From Agapanthus africanus (lineage: Eukaryota; Streptophyta; Magnoliopsida; Asparagales; Amaryllidaceae), in the NCBI GenBank assembly GCA_030015575.1, contig CM057347.1, forward strand, positions 511,193,176 to 511,257,175: DNA of 64,000 nt, read 5' to 3'. Position 1 is the first letter of the stretch; the number at the start of each line of letters is the position of its first letter. The position numbers and the translations under genes were made by a program. The notes under the pieces were generated by a model. That model was given only the letters and a program-made list of their open reading frames with translations, had not been told where the DNA came from and searched no databases. Below are positions 23,601 through 34,330 of the stretch, in pieces.

Positions 23601-24500
23601 CGGGTGTCACAGATAAGACACCAGACACTGCCGTTTATCTTAAGTATTAGTCGGGACGTGCTTGATGGAGGTCCTGCCTCCAGTTCTCGCGCAGACTTGT
23701 CACGGATCGAGTAGTATTTAGGTTGATGGTTAGCGTTTGATGTAGACCACGGGGTGTGGGGTAGTTTAAGTGTGAGTTCAACAGAATCTCGGGAGTCCCA
23801 TGCCGGCTTATATATTTAGGGAGTTATATGGAGATTTACAGGGTACGTGATATATACACCGTGATATTCTTGTTACATGTTGGGTCCGTGGTCCCTTGCC
23901 CTTGGGTTCTACTCTTGGGTGGAGGACACTCGCGAGTGGTTGACTCTCACACTTAGACTGACGATAGGCTTAGTGACCTGTACAGTGAGACTTAGAGACT
24001 GATAGGGATACTGGCATTTTTATTCCTTTTGTACTGTGTTGGCATACGTGACATATTGTTATACTGCTTTACTGTTCCGCTGCATTGATTACTGCACATG
24101 CATATTCATGATGTCATTTATTTTACTGTTTCACATACCTATTATCACTGTTAGAACTGTCACTTGATTTTATACATATTATATTGCTATTGTGTCGCTC
24201 TGACGACCTGAGTATGCATGCTCAGTGTGAGGAGAAGATTTAGCCTGGATCAGAACTAGACGTGCATCACAGACTTCTTGACTTGCTATTCCGAGATTCA
24301 TTCGTTTGTTCCACTTCAGGTCAGTTTATATTATTGTTTCTTTCAGTTACTGCATTTCTCATTACCTGTGCATCATTTACTGTTTACCATGATAAACGAG
24401 AAGCCGAAGTGTGACTACGGCAGGACATTTCCTTGACCGTAGGAGCATGGCTGGCCTTGTCTACCCTCGTATTCCGTATTTTGGGAAGCGGGGCGTGACA
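20643..24500 (+). repeat. T2 3' LTR
   Basis: Same ends as the 5' LTR and nearly identical throughout; small length differences sit in the CT tract. Confidence 0.95.
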
Positions 24501-24505
24501 TTTGC
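24501..24505. other. T2 target-site duplication, right copy (TTTGC)
   Basis: Identical to 13930-13934. The G1 LTR resumes with GCTCTGAG immediately after, matching 63194 onward. Confidence 0.95.
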
Positions 24506-25506
24506 GCTCTGAGAATTAAATTCTCTCTTATAAGAGACTTTGTCTCATTGATCTAAGAACAAAGTTCTTATTTTATAGGAGATGTTTCAATCTCTTATGT
24601 TTTTGGTGAAAGGGTTTGCCTTTATGGATCTGTGATCCTAAGAGAATTGAATTATTCTCCCCCCTTTTTATAATGAGATGTTATGATCTCTTTTGTGAAA
24701 GACAGTTTTCTTATAGATCTATGATCTGTCATAAGAACTAAGTTCTTTTTCTGATGAGATGCTTTGATCTCTTTATTTTACCTTGAAAAAATTCTTCTTC
24801 TGTCGAGAGTTTGCTTTTCTCTCTGAAATTTCTCAAAGTTTGGTGAGGAGGGGTTCTCTCTCTTTTTCTCTTTCGATTTGAAAGCTTATGGGGAGGTCTC
24901 TTTATGCAAGACTTGAAGTCTTCGGTCCTTTATATAGTAAAGGTTGATTTGTTGAATCGATCAAGGAGATCTTTTCTCTAATTGATTTGGGGATGTTTCC
25001 CCCGTTGGATTTTTGATCCAAGGGCTTCTGATTTACTAAAGGCAATCTTCTTATTTTTAACAAGATTGGGAAATTTTCCCCATACAGAATTTATTCTGTA
25101 TCTTGGTGATTTTTAATCACCATTGGATCTTTGATCCAACGGCAGGGAACATTTAGTTCCAGCGCTAGCGCTCTCATGCTTTGCACGTGAGCGCTGCAAC
25201 AGAGTCTTTAACTCTTAGCACTGGCGCTGCTAGCGAGCGCTCTCGTGCTTTGCACGTGAGCGCTGCAACAGAGTCTTTGACTCTCAGAGCTGGCGCTGCT
25301 AGCTCTAGCGCTCTCGTGCTTTGCACGTGAGTGCTGCAACAGAGTCTTTGACTTTCAGCGCTGGCGCTGCTAGCGCGAGCGATCTCATGCTTTGCACGTG
25401 AGCGCTGCAACAGAGTTTTTGACTTTTAGCGCTGGCGCTATTATGAAGCACTGCTTCATTTCAAATCTTAAAATTTGAATAGAGTTTTTCTCTGATTGGG
25501 GAAACA
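24506..25506 (-). repeat. G1 LTR (3'), upper part: dense short palindromes
   Basis: Collinear with 63194-63996. It is almost entirely short inverted repeats with 5-8 bp arms and 3-5 base loops: AAGAACAAAGTTCTT (24555-24569), TACAGAATTTATTCTGTA (25083-25100), GGTGATTTTTAATCACC (25105-25121), TTGGATCTTTGATCCAA (25123-25139) and many more. On the minus strand a TATA-like TATATAAAGG (24927-24943) sits inside one such repeat and may be the LTR promoter. LTR start (minus) is at 25506. Confidence 0.9.
25160..25440. repeat. Tandem hairpin repeat of ~70 bp, four copies
   Basis: Each unit has AGCGCTC...GAGCGCT arms around TTT-containing sequence, followed by a small perfect hairpin AGAGTCTTTGACTCT (for example 25270-25284). 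The sister LTR has only one to two copies (63840-63935), which explains part of the LTR length difference. Confidence 0.85.
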
Positions 25507-25517
25507 AATGCCCCCCC
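25507..25517 (-). other. G1 polypurine tract
   Basis: Minus-strand GGGGGGGCATT directly before the LTR start TGTTTCCCC. G2 has GGGGGCATT at the same place (55128-55136). This shows that internal sequence begins at 25507. Confidence 0.85.
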
Positions 25518-25607
25518 ACCGTTGCGCTCACGTGGCCTACACATGAGTGCAGCGGTGGCAGCATCTCTGCCATTGGATCATCTCAGAAGTTGAAACGGCT
25601 CTCAGTG

Positions 25608-25619
25608 CCTATAAATAGG
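25608..25619 (+). promoter_or_regulatory. TATA box of G1 reverse-oriented gene
   Basis: CCTATAAATAGG, a good plant TATA box and a perfect inverted repeat, lies about 100 bp inside the element from the PPT and points away from the LTR, toward the ORF at 26402. G2 has TATAAAT at the equivalent place on its own reverse strand (55022-55016). Confidence 0.7.
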
Positions 25620-25639
25620 GCTTTTGGCCCTTGAGATGG

Positions 25640-26396
25640 CCTCTGTTCTTCTCCTTTCTTGATTTTATGAGAATTAATTCTCTTTTAGAGCATTACTCTT
25701 TGTCTTAAAAACTTTCTTAGGGACAGAACTCTGTCAAAAATTTAGGTAAAAATTAAATCTTTGAAGAGATTATTTTATAATCTAGGGTTTCACCTATTAA
25801 CAGAGTTTTGCTCTTTTCAAATCATATAGATTTTTAGGGTTTCTCAATAGAGCTTTGCTCTTCATAGATCTAAAGAGATCTTTCTTAGGATTTTTTAACC
25901 TATTAACAGAGTTTTGCTCTTTCAAATCATGTAGATTTGTTAATCTTTTATGAAGAACTCTTAGAGTTTGTTCATAGATCTTGAAGATCTCGGAATTTTT
26001 AATTCATTAAAAGCTTTACTTTAAGTTTTTCTGATGGGTTATTCCATCATCTTTACAGAGCATGGCTCTTCAGAATTTTTCTTGAGGAATTTTTATTCCT
26101 TTCATCATCAGAGCTGACAGATGTCACTCTGTTGTAGAGTGCTGCTCTCAATGGGAGATTTACTCTTTGGCCCAAGGGGCCCTCATTAAATGAGAATCTT
26201 TTGAGGATTTCCTCATTTAATGACAGTCTCATCAAATGATGAGACTGTTTTATTAATGATGGGTCGTCATCCAGATTATGTGGGTCCCTCATTGGTCCCT
26301 TTTTACTGGATTGCAGTGTGGCACGAATTTAAAGTGCCTAGTGTCAGAACTTAAATTGTACCATTGACGGCTAATTTTTTGTTCTTTTCCGCGCAG
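25640..26396 (+). other. Palindrome-rich leader of the G1 reverse-oriented gene
   Basis: No ORF. The stretch is crowded with short hairpins, such as AGATCT-AAAG-AGATCT (25866-25881) and 11-bp perfect arms CAGTCTCATCA/TGATGAGACTG (26224-26247, two-base loop). It ends in a polypyrimidine tract and GCGCAG, a splice acceptor five bases before the ATG, so at least its end is probably intron. Confidence 0.65.
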
Positions 26397-26401
26397 GTAC
26401 T

Positions 26402-29400
26402 ATGTCTTTCGACATTTCTTTCCTGTTCGTCCGTTCGGAAGGCGGATTCCCCGAAGCGCCTGTGGATAGGGAAGTCTTCGCGTTGATCAAAGATCATGAC
26501 CCGAAGCGAAAGAATCTTCATCTATGGGGTAGATGGTACAGTCAAATTATCAGGGGCCGACGGAGCTTTTCTTGCGCTACGCCTTCAGAGCCTATTTCGG
26601 CGATCCCTTATGCAGATGCACCCCCGATAAACTATGTCGTGGAGGAGGTCAATGGGACTTCAGAGGGTCTCCTTCAGCCTTCTATGGCTGCAATACCCGT
26701 ACAGCCGGCGGCGGCTTTGGATACTCTAGGACAGCGTATATGCCAGGGTGAGTCGCGTCCTTGGGGACAGCCGTATATGATAGGCCTAATTCCTCGTCAT
26801 CCAGCTGGGTATTTGCAATGGGCCCGCTATATTTTGTCGGCCAAGAAGTCGCAGCTGCTGAAGCTCGGGTTGTATCCCGCGATTTACGCTTCTCTCTTTC
26901 AATATTATACGCCTCCTTCATAGTGGGTCAAGGTATTTCTAGAGCAATGGAATATTCTGACCCACACCTTCCTTCTGTTGGATCGAGAAGTCTCAATTTC
27001 TTTAGAAGAGTTTGCAGAGGTCTCTGGCTTACCTATTAGGGGAGAACACTACGAGGAGCTGCTTCCTCCGGACGAGTACATCTTTGCCACCAAATTAGTG
27101 GTAATGGGTCTTACCCCAGAGAACGCTATTCAACACCAATTCCCGAGTTTGATAAAAGTGTTGAATATCTATGAGAGCCTTTTTCTCGAATCCGGAGGGC
27201 ATGGAGTTAGCTACGCAGATTTCATCGCTCGTTTTCTTCGTCCGGAAGCCTTATCGAAGCAAGTTGCGCTGTTCGCCAAGCTTGACGATCCGTTTAGTTT
27301 TGGTTTGGATAACCAACCCATGGCGGAGGCAGATTTAAAAGGTTTCTTTAGTCCGGCTGTTCCTGTCGTTCCCTTCGCGGAGCTTGCTGCTCCGGACGTG
27401 ATGAAGAGACGATCGTGCTAGGGTTCATTGGCTTATGGTTGAACTGGTTTGTGCTTCCAATGCACCCTCGTTATATGAGGCTATTAGACTTTTACCCAGC
27501 CCATCGTATAGTTGCGGGAATGCAAGTGGCTATCGGGATTGCTGGATTGGCACACTTATACCATGGTCTCAGCTTAGCGGCAGATACCACTCAGCCAGGG
27601 GTACAACCCGTCACTTTCTCGCTGCATTATTTTATGTCATGGATCGAGCTACACGTTCTTGGCGCTTTTGGTGCCCATAAACGACCTCGTTTTTATGACA
27701 GTTACAACTTCCCTCGGATTATGCACCTAATTGACGTGTCTGTTTTAAATCTGACACAGCGGGAGGCTAGGGGTTTGCTCCTTCGTCCGCGTATGGTTGG
27801 GGACGGCATGACCTTTGTCGTAAGGTTTTTATTGTCGGCAAAGAATCCGCAAAAACGTTGCAGCCCCTGCGCGATACTTTTAAAGATGGGGCCTCTACCT
27901 TGAAAGCTCAGGAGATTCTTCATCTATATTCCATTAGGCTGGGCTTTCTCGTGTTTAGGCGGGATGATTCGGCGTTGTTCATGAGGTATAACCTGCACCG
28001 TTTCGTCCAGCAATCAGGCTATAATCAAGGCGTCCCGCTCGAGGCCTTCCTAGCTGAGCCAGCTGTCACAGAAGAAGGCATTCGCAACGCATTACACCAT
28101 TTTATGCGGTTGAACACCGGCTCCAATTTCTTTATCAATAAGCCGAGCTGCGTTCCGCGAATCTTGAACGTATATGTGGCGTGGTATCAACATTCGATGG
28201 GCACCGTCATTAGGGAAGAAAAGCGATTGTTGCTTGATCGCAAGGGCACCGCCCCCGCTGGTAATCCAGCCGTTCCATTGAAGCGACGGACCATCGTTCG
28301 TCCTCCCTTAAGAAAAGTTGTTGCGGCTGTGGTACCACGCGTTATGCCTGAGCTGCCCCTAGCCCACGCGCCTGTAGAAGCGGTAGTTATGGCATTTCCC
28401 GAGTCCGGCGTAGGTACGGAGATAGGGACTCGTCACCCCAAATTGCCCGCCAAGCACAAGCTTGTGTTATCGGCTCCCAGCACTCGCTCGCAGAAGAAAA
28501 AGAAGTCGATACTTTCTGCAGACGTTGTATTCGGCCAGGAGCCCCATGCTCCTTACAGCGAGGGCTTAAGCGAATACGGGACCAATGAAGGCTTATTCAT
28601 GGCGCCGGATGATACCGATCTCGAGGCTGCCATCGCGGTTTCAAAGCAACTAGCTCACGATGAGGCAGCACGAATCACCATCGCACAATCAGGTATCCTT
28701 CGGTCATATCTTTCCGCGGTTATTTTAATTATTATGCTTTGACTGACGTTTTCCTTTACAACAGGTATCTCCGCCGAAGAGGCCCTCGCAGCTTCCCTCA
28801 AGACTTTTGAAGAGGAAGAGAGGCTTCGCGCTTCATTGGGCCTTGGTATATTTCGGCTCACTGTGCCTTCATTCCCCTTTTTTATGGGTAAACTAACTCT
28901 TCTTTTTCATCTTATTGCAGGGACTACCTTGACTCAGGTTATCCCAAGTGCAGTGCCGATCGCAAGTGGTGACGCAGCGGCATTGTTAGCGCCGGCCACT
29001 GCAGCCACGGCTATCTCTAAGTCGCCATTAGGGGTCTCGCAGAAGCAGCCGATGATGGACGTCGTAACGGTGTAGGAGGCAAAACTTGGTTCAGATGATG
29101 GTCTACCTTTATCGGAAGTCCTGAGGAGGTCAGCTTTCGCGGCTCAGGCTGAAAGGAAGCGCAAGAGGCGTGCAGCGAAAGAACATGATGCCGTCTTGGC
29201 TATAGGTGCAGGCTTGAGCACTGCTTCCCCTGTCCCTATTTCTCCTGAGGGTGCTCCAGCTGCCCTGTCTACCGCTCATAGACAGACGGTACGCGCGGCT
29301 CGGAAAGCAATTGAAAAGCCGTCCCAAGGTAACGTAACATTGGGTCCTTTTATTAGAATTTGATCTTCAAATTCTCTTATATCATATCCTGCAGGGCTAA

Positions 29401-30949
29401 GTCTTGGCGACGAGGCCGCAGGTGAGATGACGGCAACCACTGATCCTGAAGTGGCCACTCTTTCTCAGGAGTCCGGAACTGCCCCAATTGCTACTCTTTC
29501 CCTTTGCGGTTCCCTGCCATCGCCCGGTATTGCGAATGTCACGACGGCTCTCGTAGAATCGGGGGATGAAGCCACTGGTGCCGAAACCGCCCCCCCAAAT
29601 GAGACCGAAGAAGTCGCGACGCTTGGTGATGCTTCCGTCGCAGTTTTGGCTGATGACCAGTTTGGTAGGTCTCAGATCGCTGCATTCTTTTCGTTTTGCA
29701 ATCCCTTTGGGTCCCTTCTGATGACATTTTGTTTATTTCGAATGTAGGTGTGGTGAGCGCAGAGGTTGTGCCACCTGAAGAAGCATCATCAGTTGCCGCT
29801 CTGACGGTCGCTGTCCCTTCGTCTCTTCTTACATCCTTCCAAATGCTAGAAGGTATGGGTTTGTGATTTGTCTAATTTAAATTGTGAATGTCATCTCCCT
29901 TGTACTGACCATGCATCGTTGCAACCTTACAGGAGTTCTCTTTGATCATCTGTATCAAGTGTTGAACCCGCACTTCCCCTTCCAATCGGAAGTCGCTTTG
30001 CCTACTGGTGCCGGTGAATATCTTTTCTAACCGACGTCCTTTTTTTCTTTAACGGGTGACCCTGCTGTTGTTAACTTTTAATTGATTACAGCACTACAAA
30101 TTGAAGGAGGGGACGAGAGAATCGTCGCGCCACCAGTACTCCCAGCTCTGCCACCTGCCGTAGCCGGTATAGTAGCCTTCATCGCTCTTGCATCTTCTTT
30201 ATCTCTTAAGCCGATATCTGACTATGATTTGTTTTGCAGCAATCACACCGACTTCAGCTCCCTTCGAGTCTTAGATTCCCATGCCGGCAGGGACTTTTTC
30301 TAAACGCCCTTCTTCCAAGGGTGCTGCGAATAGCCTGCGGATATTAAGCGAGTTCGTCGAGGACCTTGATGCCGAGGCCTTTGCATCTGCTGCAGATTTT
30401 GCCACTGAAGTTAATATCATGTTGGCGATGCTCGTGAACTTCTATAGCGAGGGCGTTGTCGAGTCTTGGGTTAACTACTGCAGGAAGATCGACGCATGTC
30501 TGCAAAAGATTGAGCTTAGGTGTCCCGTTCCAGAAATGTTGGCTTTGAATTCTCAACGGGCTGCATGGGTTGAGCAGAGCGTTCTCTTCTTCCGCCATTT
30601 CGAACAAGAAGCGACCTTGAGGCGAAAGGAACGCGAGGAGGCCTCAGGTGAATCCGGCCGGCTACGCGCCCAGGTTGAAGCAAACGCTGCGCAATTGAGG
30701 GCAGTTTTTGACAATTTGCTACAATGCATTTCGGACGGACTAGCACTAAGGCAAAAGCTCGACCTTCTGGAGCGGGTTATGCGGAATCGCGAAGTTGCTC
30801 AACGGAAAATTGATGAGAAACTTTCATTTGACTTGTAGCAATGGGCTCGAGTCGAAGCGGAGCTGGCCGCAGCGGCTGACCATGAAAAGGAGTTGAGAGG
30901 AGCGCGCAAGCAACTGGCTGATTTATTGAAAACGCCTCCTTCTCAGTAA
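26402..30949 (+). pseudogene. G1 reverse-oriented gene: plant-mobile-domain-like protein with coiled-coil tail, broken
   Basis: Runs opposite to G1 gag. The first long exon (26402 to about 28692) encodes WARYILSAKKSQLL, an LGLYPAIYAS block, WVKVFLEQWNILTHTFLLL, then VSISLEEFAEVSGLPIRG, which fits the transposon-linked plant mobile domain (PMD). Stop TAG at 26921-26923 and frameshifts near 27420 and 27860 break it. A basic, proline-rich linker follows. Then come short exons separated by 75-130-bp introns with GT...AG ends (donor at 28693, acceptor at 28764; donor near 28846, acceptor at 28920; donor near 29330, acceptor near 29394; and others to about 30239); most exons start with the second part of a glycine codon. 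The last exon (30240-30949) is a long helical coiled coil ending LADLLKTPPSQ, with an in-frame TAG at 30836-30838. Known PMD proteins act in gene silencing or travel with Ty3 elements; the role here is inferred only. Confidence 0.65.
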
Positions 30950-31047
30950 CTACCTTTGTATCAATTAAACATTTGTAATCCTTGAATAACATGTATCCAT
31001 TTTTTTATTCTTTTATATGATTCATCTTGTGCTCAATTGAATTCATG

Positions 31048-31053
31048 AATAAA
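31048..31053 (+). terminator. Poly(A) signal of G1 reverse-oriented gene
   Basis: AATAAA in the context TTCATGAATAAAAGAT followed by a T-rich stretch, about 100 bp after the stop codon. The G2 reverse module has the same context at 52092-52087 on its strand. Confidence 0.7.
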
Positions 31054-31225
31054 AGATACACATTTTTTTATCTCTCACTGTTGCTTTCTTCTCTTTGCTG
31101 TGTTGTTCTCATGTGATTTTAGCAAGTGTGGCCTGTAGATAGTAGGTAGCTGTCCATCTTGGACTCTTTGCATGGTAGCGATGGCTTAGGAAACAGGTTC
31201 AGGTTTGCTGCCTAAGACTTTTCAA

Positions 31226-31403
31226 TTTTATGAGCCGTGAGGGTCTCAAAGATTTTTCTCCCTATGAGTCGAGAGGATCTCGTAGGTGTATTTTCTCCTT
31301 AGAAATCGTGAGGATTCGTAAGTGTGTTTTCTCTTGAGAGTCATAAGGATCTCACAAGAGAATGTTCTCCTCACAAGTCGAGAGGACTCATAAGTGATTG
31401 ATG
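31226..31403. repeat. Covarying hairpin array, G1 block a (five units)
   Basis: Units of about 35-40 bp, each an inverted repeat around a core like TCGTGAGGATC or TCGAGAGGAC. Arms change between units (TATGAG, CTTAG, CTTGAGAG, CTCACAAG) while remaining roughly complementary within the unit. Same family as the blocks at 36070, 36415, 47855, 48208 and 51780. Confidence 0.85.
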
Positions 31404-31445
31404 AGTTGACCTGCACCCGAGTCAAAGCATTTCTTCGATGGGGGA

Positions 31446-31472
31446 GGTCGAGGGTTGACTTTGGCCGTTTTC
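31446..31472 (+). repeat. 26-bp repeat array, left stub before T3
   Basis: One unit (GGTTGACTTTGGCCGTTTTC) of the array that resumes after T3 at 34682. Confidence 0.8.
31468..31472. other. T3 target-site duplication, left copy (TTTTC)
   Basis: TTTTC precedes TGTAACAACCC and recurs at 34677-34681. Confidence 0.95.
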
Positions 31473-31723
31473 TGTAACAACCCTAATTTTCTTATACACT
31501 TTTTCCATACAAATTTTTAAATTGTTTTTTTTAAACCCGTAAAGGGGTATTTTAGCCTGAGCACAAGTTATAAGTAATTATTTTGTTTTTAATTACAAGT
31601 TACAAGAATGTAATAACTCCATTTTTAGTGTACAAGAAATTACTTTAAATTAAATGTACACTTGGAGTATTTACTCTTGCTGCTATCATTTTAAGTAATT
31701 AAATAACTCCATAATTACAAGAA

Positions 31724-31795
31724 GGAGCTTGTAGCTCATTGGTAATACCTTGCACCGTTGAACCAAGCCACCAGAGTTCAAATCCTCTGCCCGCA
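31724..31795 (+). repeat. tRNA-like segment (SINE head or tRNA relic) within T3
   Basis: An A-box-like TAGCTCATTGG at 31732-31742 and a B-box-like AGTTCAAATCC at 31775-31785 have tRNA spacing, inside a ~70-bp tRNA-sized segment ending CTGCCCGCA. It is followed by a T-rich, low-complexity stretch. There is no clear cloverleaf with a proper acceptor stem, so this is not a functional tRNA call. It could be the 5' end of a SINE caught in the LTR. Confidence 0.5.
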
Positions 31796-32195
31796 TTATT
31801 TTTAATATTATTTTGTTTTGAAATTTCTAGAATACCAACAGTCAACTCGTGTTTTCTCACAAAAACCCCACTACCCATGAAAAGTTAAAAGTACCAATAG
31901 CTACCCCCGGCGACCCCCCACCTCCCGAGACCACAACTCGGCCTGACTCGGCCGAGTCGGCCGGCGAACTGGCCGACTCGGGCTGGCGCCGCCGGCCGGA
32001 CTCGGCCGATCGGCCGAGTCGTCTGAATAAAATATGTGCCCCTTCACCTCCCCCACTCCCCTGCATACTCTAAATTCTGAGATAAAGTCCAGAGAGCACA
32101 TTAAACCCTATTTACTCCAAATTTTAATGATTTTTCATATTTCTTTTTACATTTTTAATTAAAAACCCTACACCTACCCTAACCCTAGCCTAACT

Positions 32196-32205
32196 CTATA
32201 AATAC
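32196..32205 (+). promoter_or_regulatory. TATA box of the T3 LTR promoter
   Basis: CTATAAATAC within a CT-rich upstream stretch, about 720 bp into the LTR. It probably marks the U3/R region. Activity is not testable from sequence. Confidence 0.55.
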
Positions 32206-34330
32206 ACCCCTACCCCCTACCCTCTCATCCTAAAATTCTGAGCCCACTCTCTCAAAATCTCAAGAAAATATTGTGTATTTTGAAAACGACCGAAAGGCGA
32301 AGCTCCGACGAAATCGACGGCGAACTTCCGGTGATCGTGCTAGGAACTCTCGGCGACGAATCGACGCACCGGCGAACCCTCTTCTTCCTTATCACTCTAG
32401 TGTTTGTCCAAACCCGTAAGTCTCAATTTCTACCTATCTCTTCTATGAAAAAAATACGGATTTACAAAACCCGACGGAATCGGAACAAATCCGATTTCCG
32501 ATTCGGTTTCTTATAAAATTCCACTTCTCACTAATACAATCATACTTAAACTTCCTCATGTTGACTATTAAACACTAATCAAACAATTTGATCAAGTTTC
32601 AATTCATGAAATGATAACTTTTCCATTTATCGTATTTTTTTCACTCAAATACCACATTGTTCCAATTTCACATTGAACTCCATTGAACTTGCTATAACTA
32701 GAAGTAGAGCACGAGGTAATGACCTACCTCCTCACACACTCCCATCTAAATATAGTACTATAATCTTGGAAATTTAGAATACGAGAAAACAAACATTTTC
32801 ATTAAAATACCTTTTACTTAATAAAACTTTTAGTATTGATACATTTTTATAAATACATAACTTTTGAAATAATAAAATATATCTAGACTCATCCAATTAA
32901 GGACTGTCGCATTCATTAGGAAAGTCGTGAACTTTCAGCCGTTTATCTAAACCTGACTTTGTGGTGTCTAGGCTAGACAAGTGAGAAAGGTAACTTTAAA
33001 AGGCCCGTCTCACGGTGATTCGTGAGCGGATCCCTCCTTTCTTCACTTGTACTTACCTGGCCACAATTGGCGGTGAAGAGGCGATTTGAACTTGTCACTA
33101 GAACATAGAATACGGAAAAAAAATCGACATCTTTACAAATAAATACCATTTACTTTATAAAACCGTTTTCTAAAGGATTTAGTATTTTACAATTTTTGCA
33201 AAGCACCGCTACAACCCATTTTGGGGAACCCGTTCGGGATAGTGCGGTTTATCGCACATCCTCGGGCTTAGTAGTGCGAGATTCAGACCTCCGCAAGGAG
33301 CATTCGGTCTCGAAAGATTTAAAATACGACATCTTAAGAAAATGAGATTTTTAGAATATAAAATATTTATTAAAATTATTTTTGTATAAATATATGTATA
33401 TTCATCATTAAAATATCTATTTTGTTATGATATAAATATTCCATCTTTTTTCTAAAAATCACAAGAACAAATTTTACACTAAAATACCATGAATTCCAAA
33501 TAAATCAATATTATAAATAAATACCTTTAATTATGAATCTAGGATATTTTACTAGAAATATCACAATATAAAATCCACCTTCATTACAACTCTAAAGACT
33601 GATAATAAATACTTGGGGTGTATCTTGAAAACTACATAAAAGTATTTTTACATAAACCCCCCTCAAGTTTTATAAATTACCCTAAGGACCCTAGCACATA
33701 TAGGACTTCGATTTACATTTCTATTGTCTGACTCGGGTTTGAGTCTGATTATAATCTGACTTAAATATGATTCAAGTATCATATAAATCTACAATATTAT
33801 AATTCAACATGAACACACGAATCCATGAATCCAGTTATCAATCTGTACAACTTGACTGAACCAAACCATGGATATACATTCCATTTACATGATTCCACTT
33901 TACATCCTTTACATCCGTTACTGATATCATGGTTTCGGTCAGTCATCCTACTATACAACTTATACAATACAATATAACAATACAATTAAAACACTACGGG
34001 GTTTAAGGGGTAGGTTGGTACGGAAGGTGTTAAAAGTGGCACGAGACAGTAAGATTAAGACACCTAACATGAATTCTATTGTTGTTGTACCGTGGCATAA
34101 CGGTTCTTTGTACTTTCCGTTTGCCCTGGTCTCTAGCATATAGAGACCCCTCTCGTATACACTGGCATCCTTCTGTACCAAGCTATAAACAACAGCGTTA
34201 ACACAATATTATATAATATTATACAACTTTAAAAGATACCTTCTTATTCTGCCTTTTCTATTTCTCCCTTATCTTTGGGACTTACCGAGCGACCTGTTCG
34301 CTGACGACATTCTATTTCTTTCTTCTTTGA

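Larger units (their letters stand above)
13935..24500 (+). mobile_element. T2: complete non-autonomous Tekay-like LTR retrotransposon, 10.57 kb
   Basis: Two LTRs of 3,848 and 3,858 bp (TGTAATACCC to GCGTGACA) flank 2,860 bp of internal sequence, with PBS, PPT and a perfect 5-bp TSD. The internal region encodes only a small nucleocapsid-type gag and an acidic protein, each with one stop, and no pol. Very long LTRs around a short internal region recall LARD and TR-GAG elements. LTRs look about 99% identical by eye, so this is probably the youngest insertion here. Gag knuckles match those of T1, so a T1-like autonomous element is the likely helper. Confidence 0.95.

Noticed and set aside
12314..25506. 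A separate element whose 5' LTR is here, unrelated to G1 at 25507 onward
   Set aside because: The PPT at 25507 and the leader parallel to G2 show that the LTR also ends the G1 internal region, so a shared LTR is simpler.
31724..31795. Functional tRNA gene
   Set aside because: A/B boxes only; no convincing acceptor stem or anticodon arm.
32271..32516. 81-codon ORF just after the T3 TATA box
   Set aside because: No similarity to known proteins and no counterpart seen in T1; the micro-ORF at 34331 is better supported.
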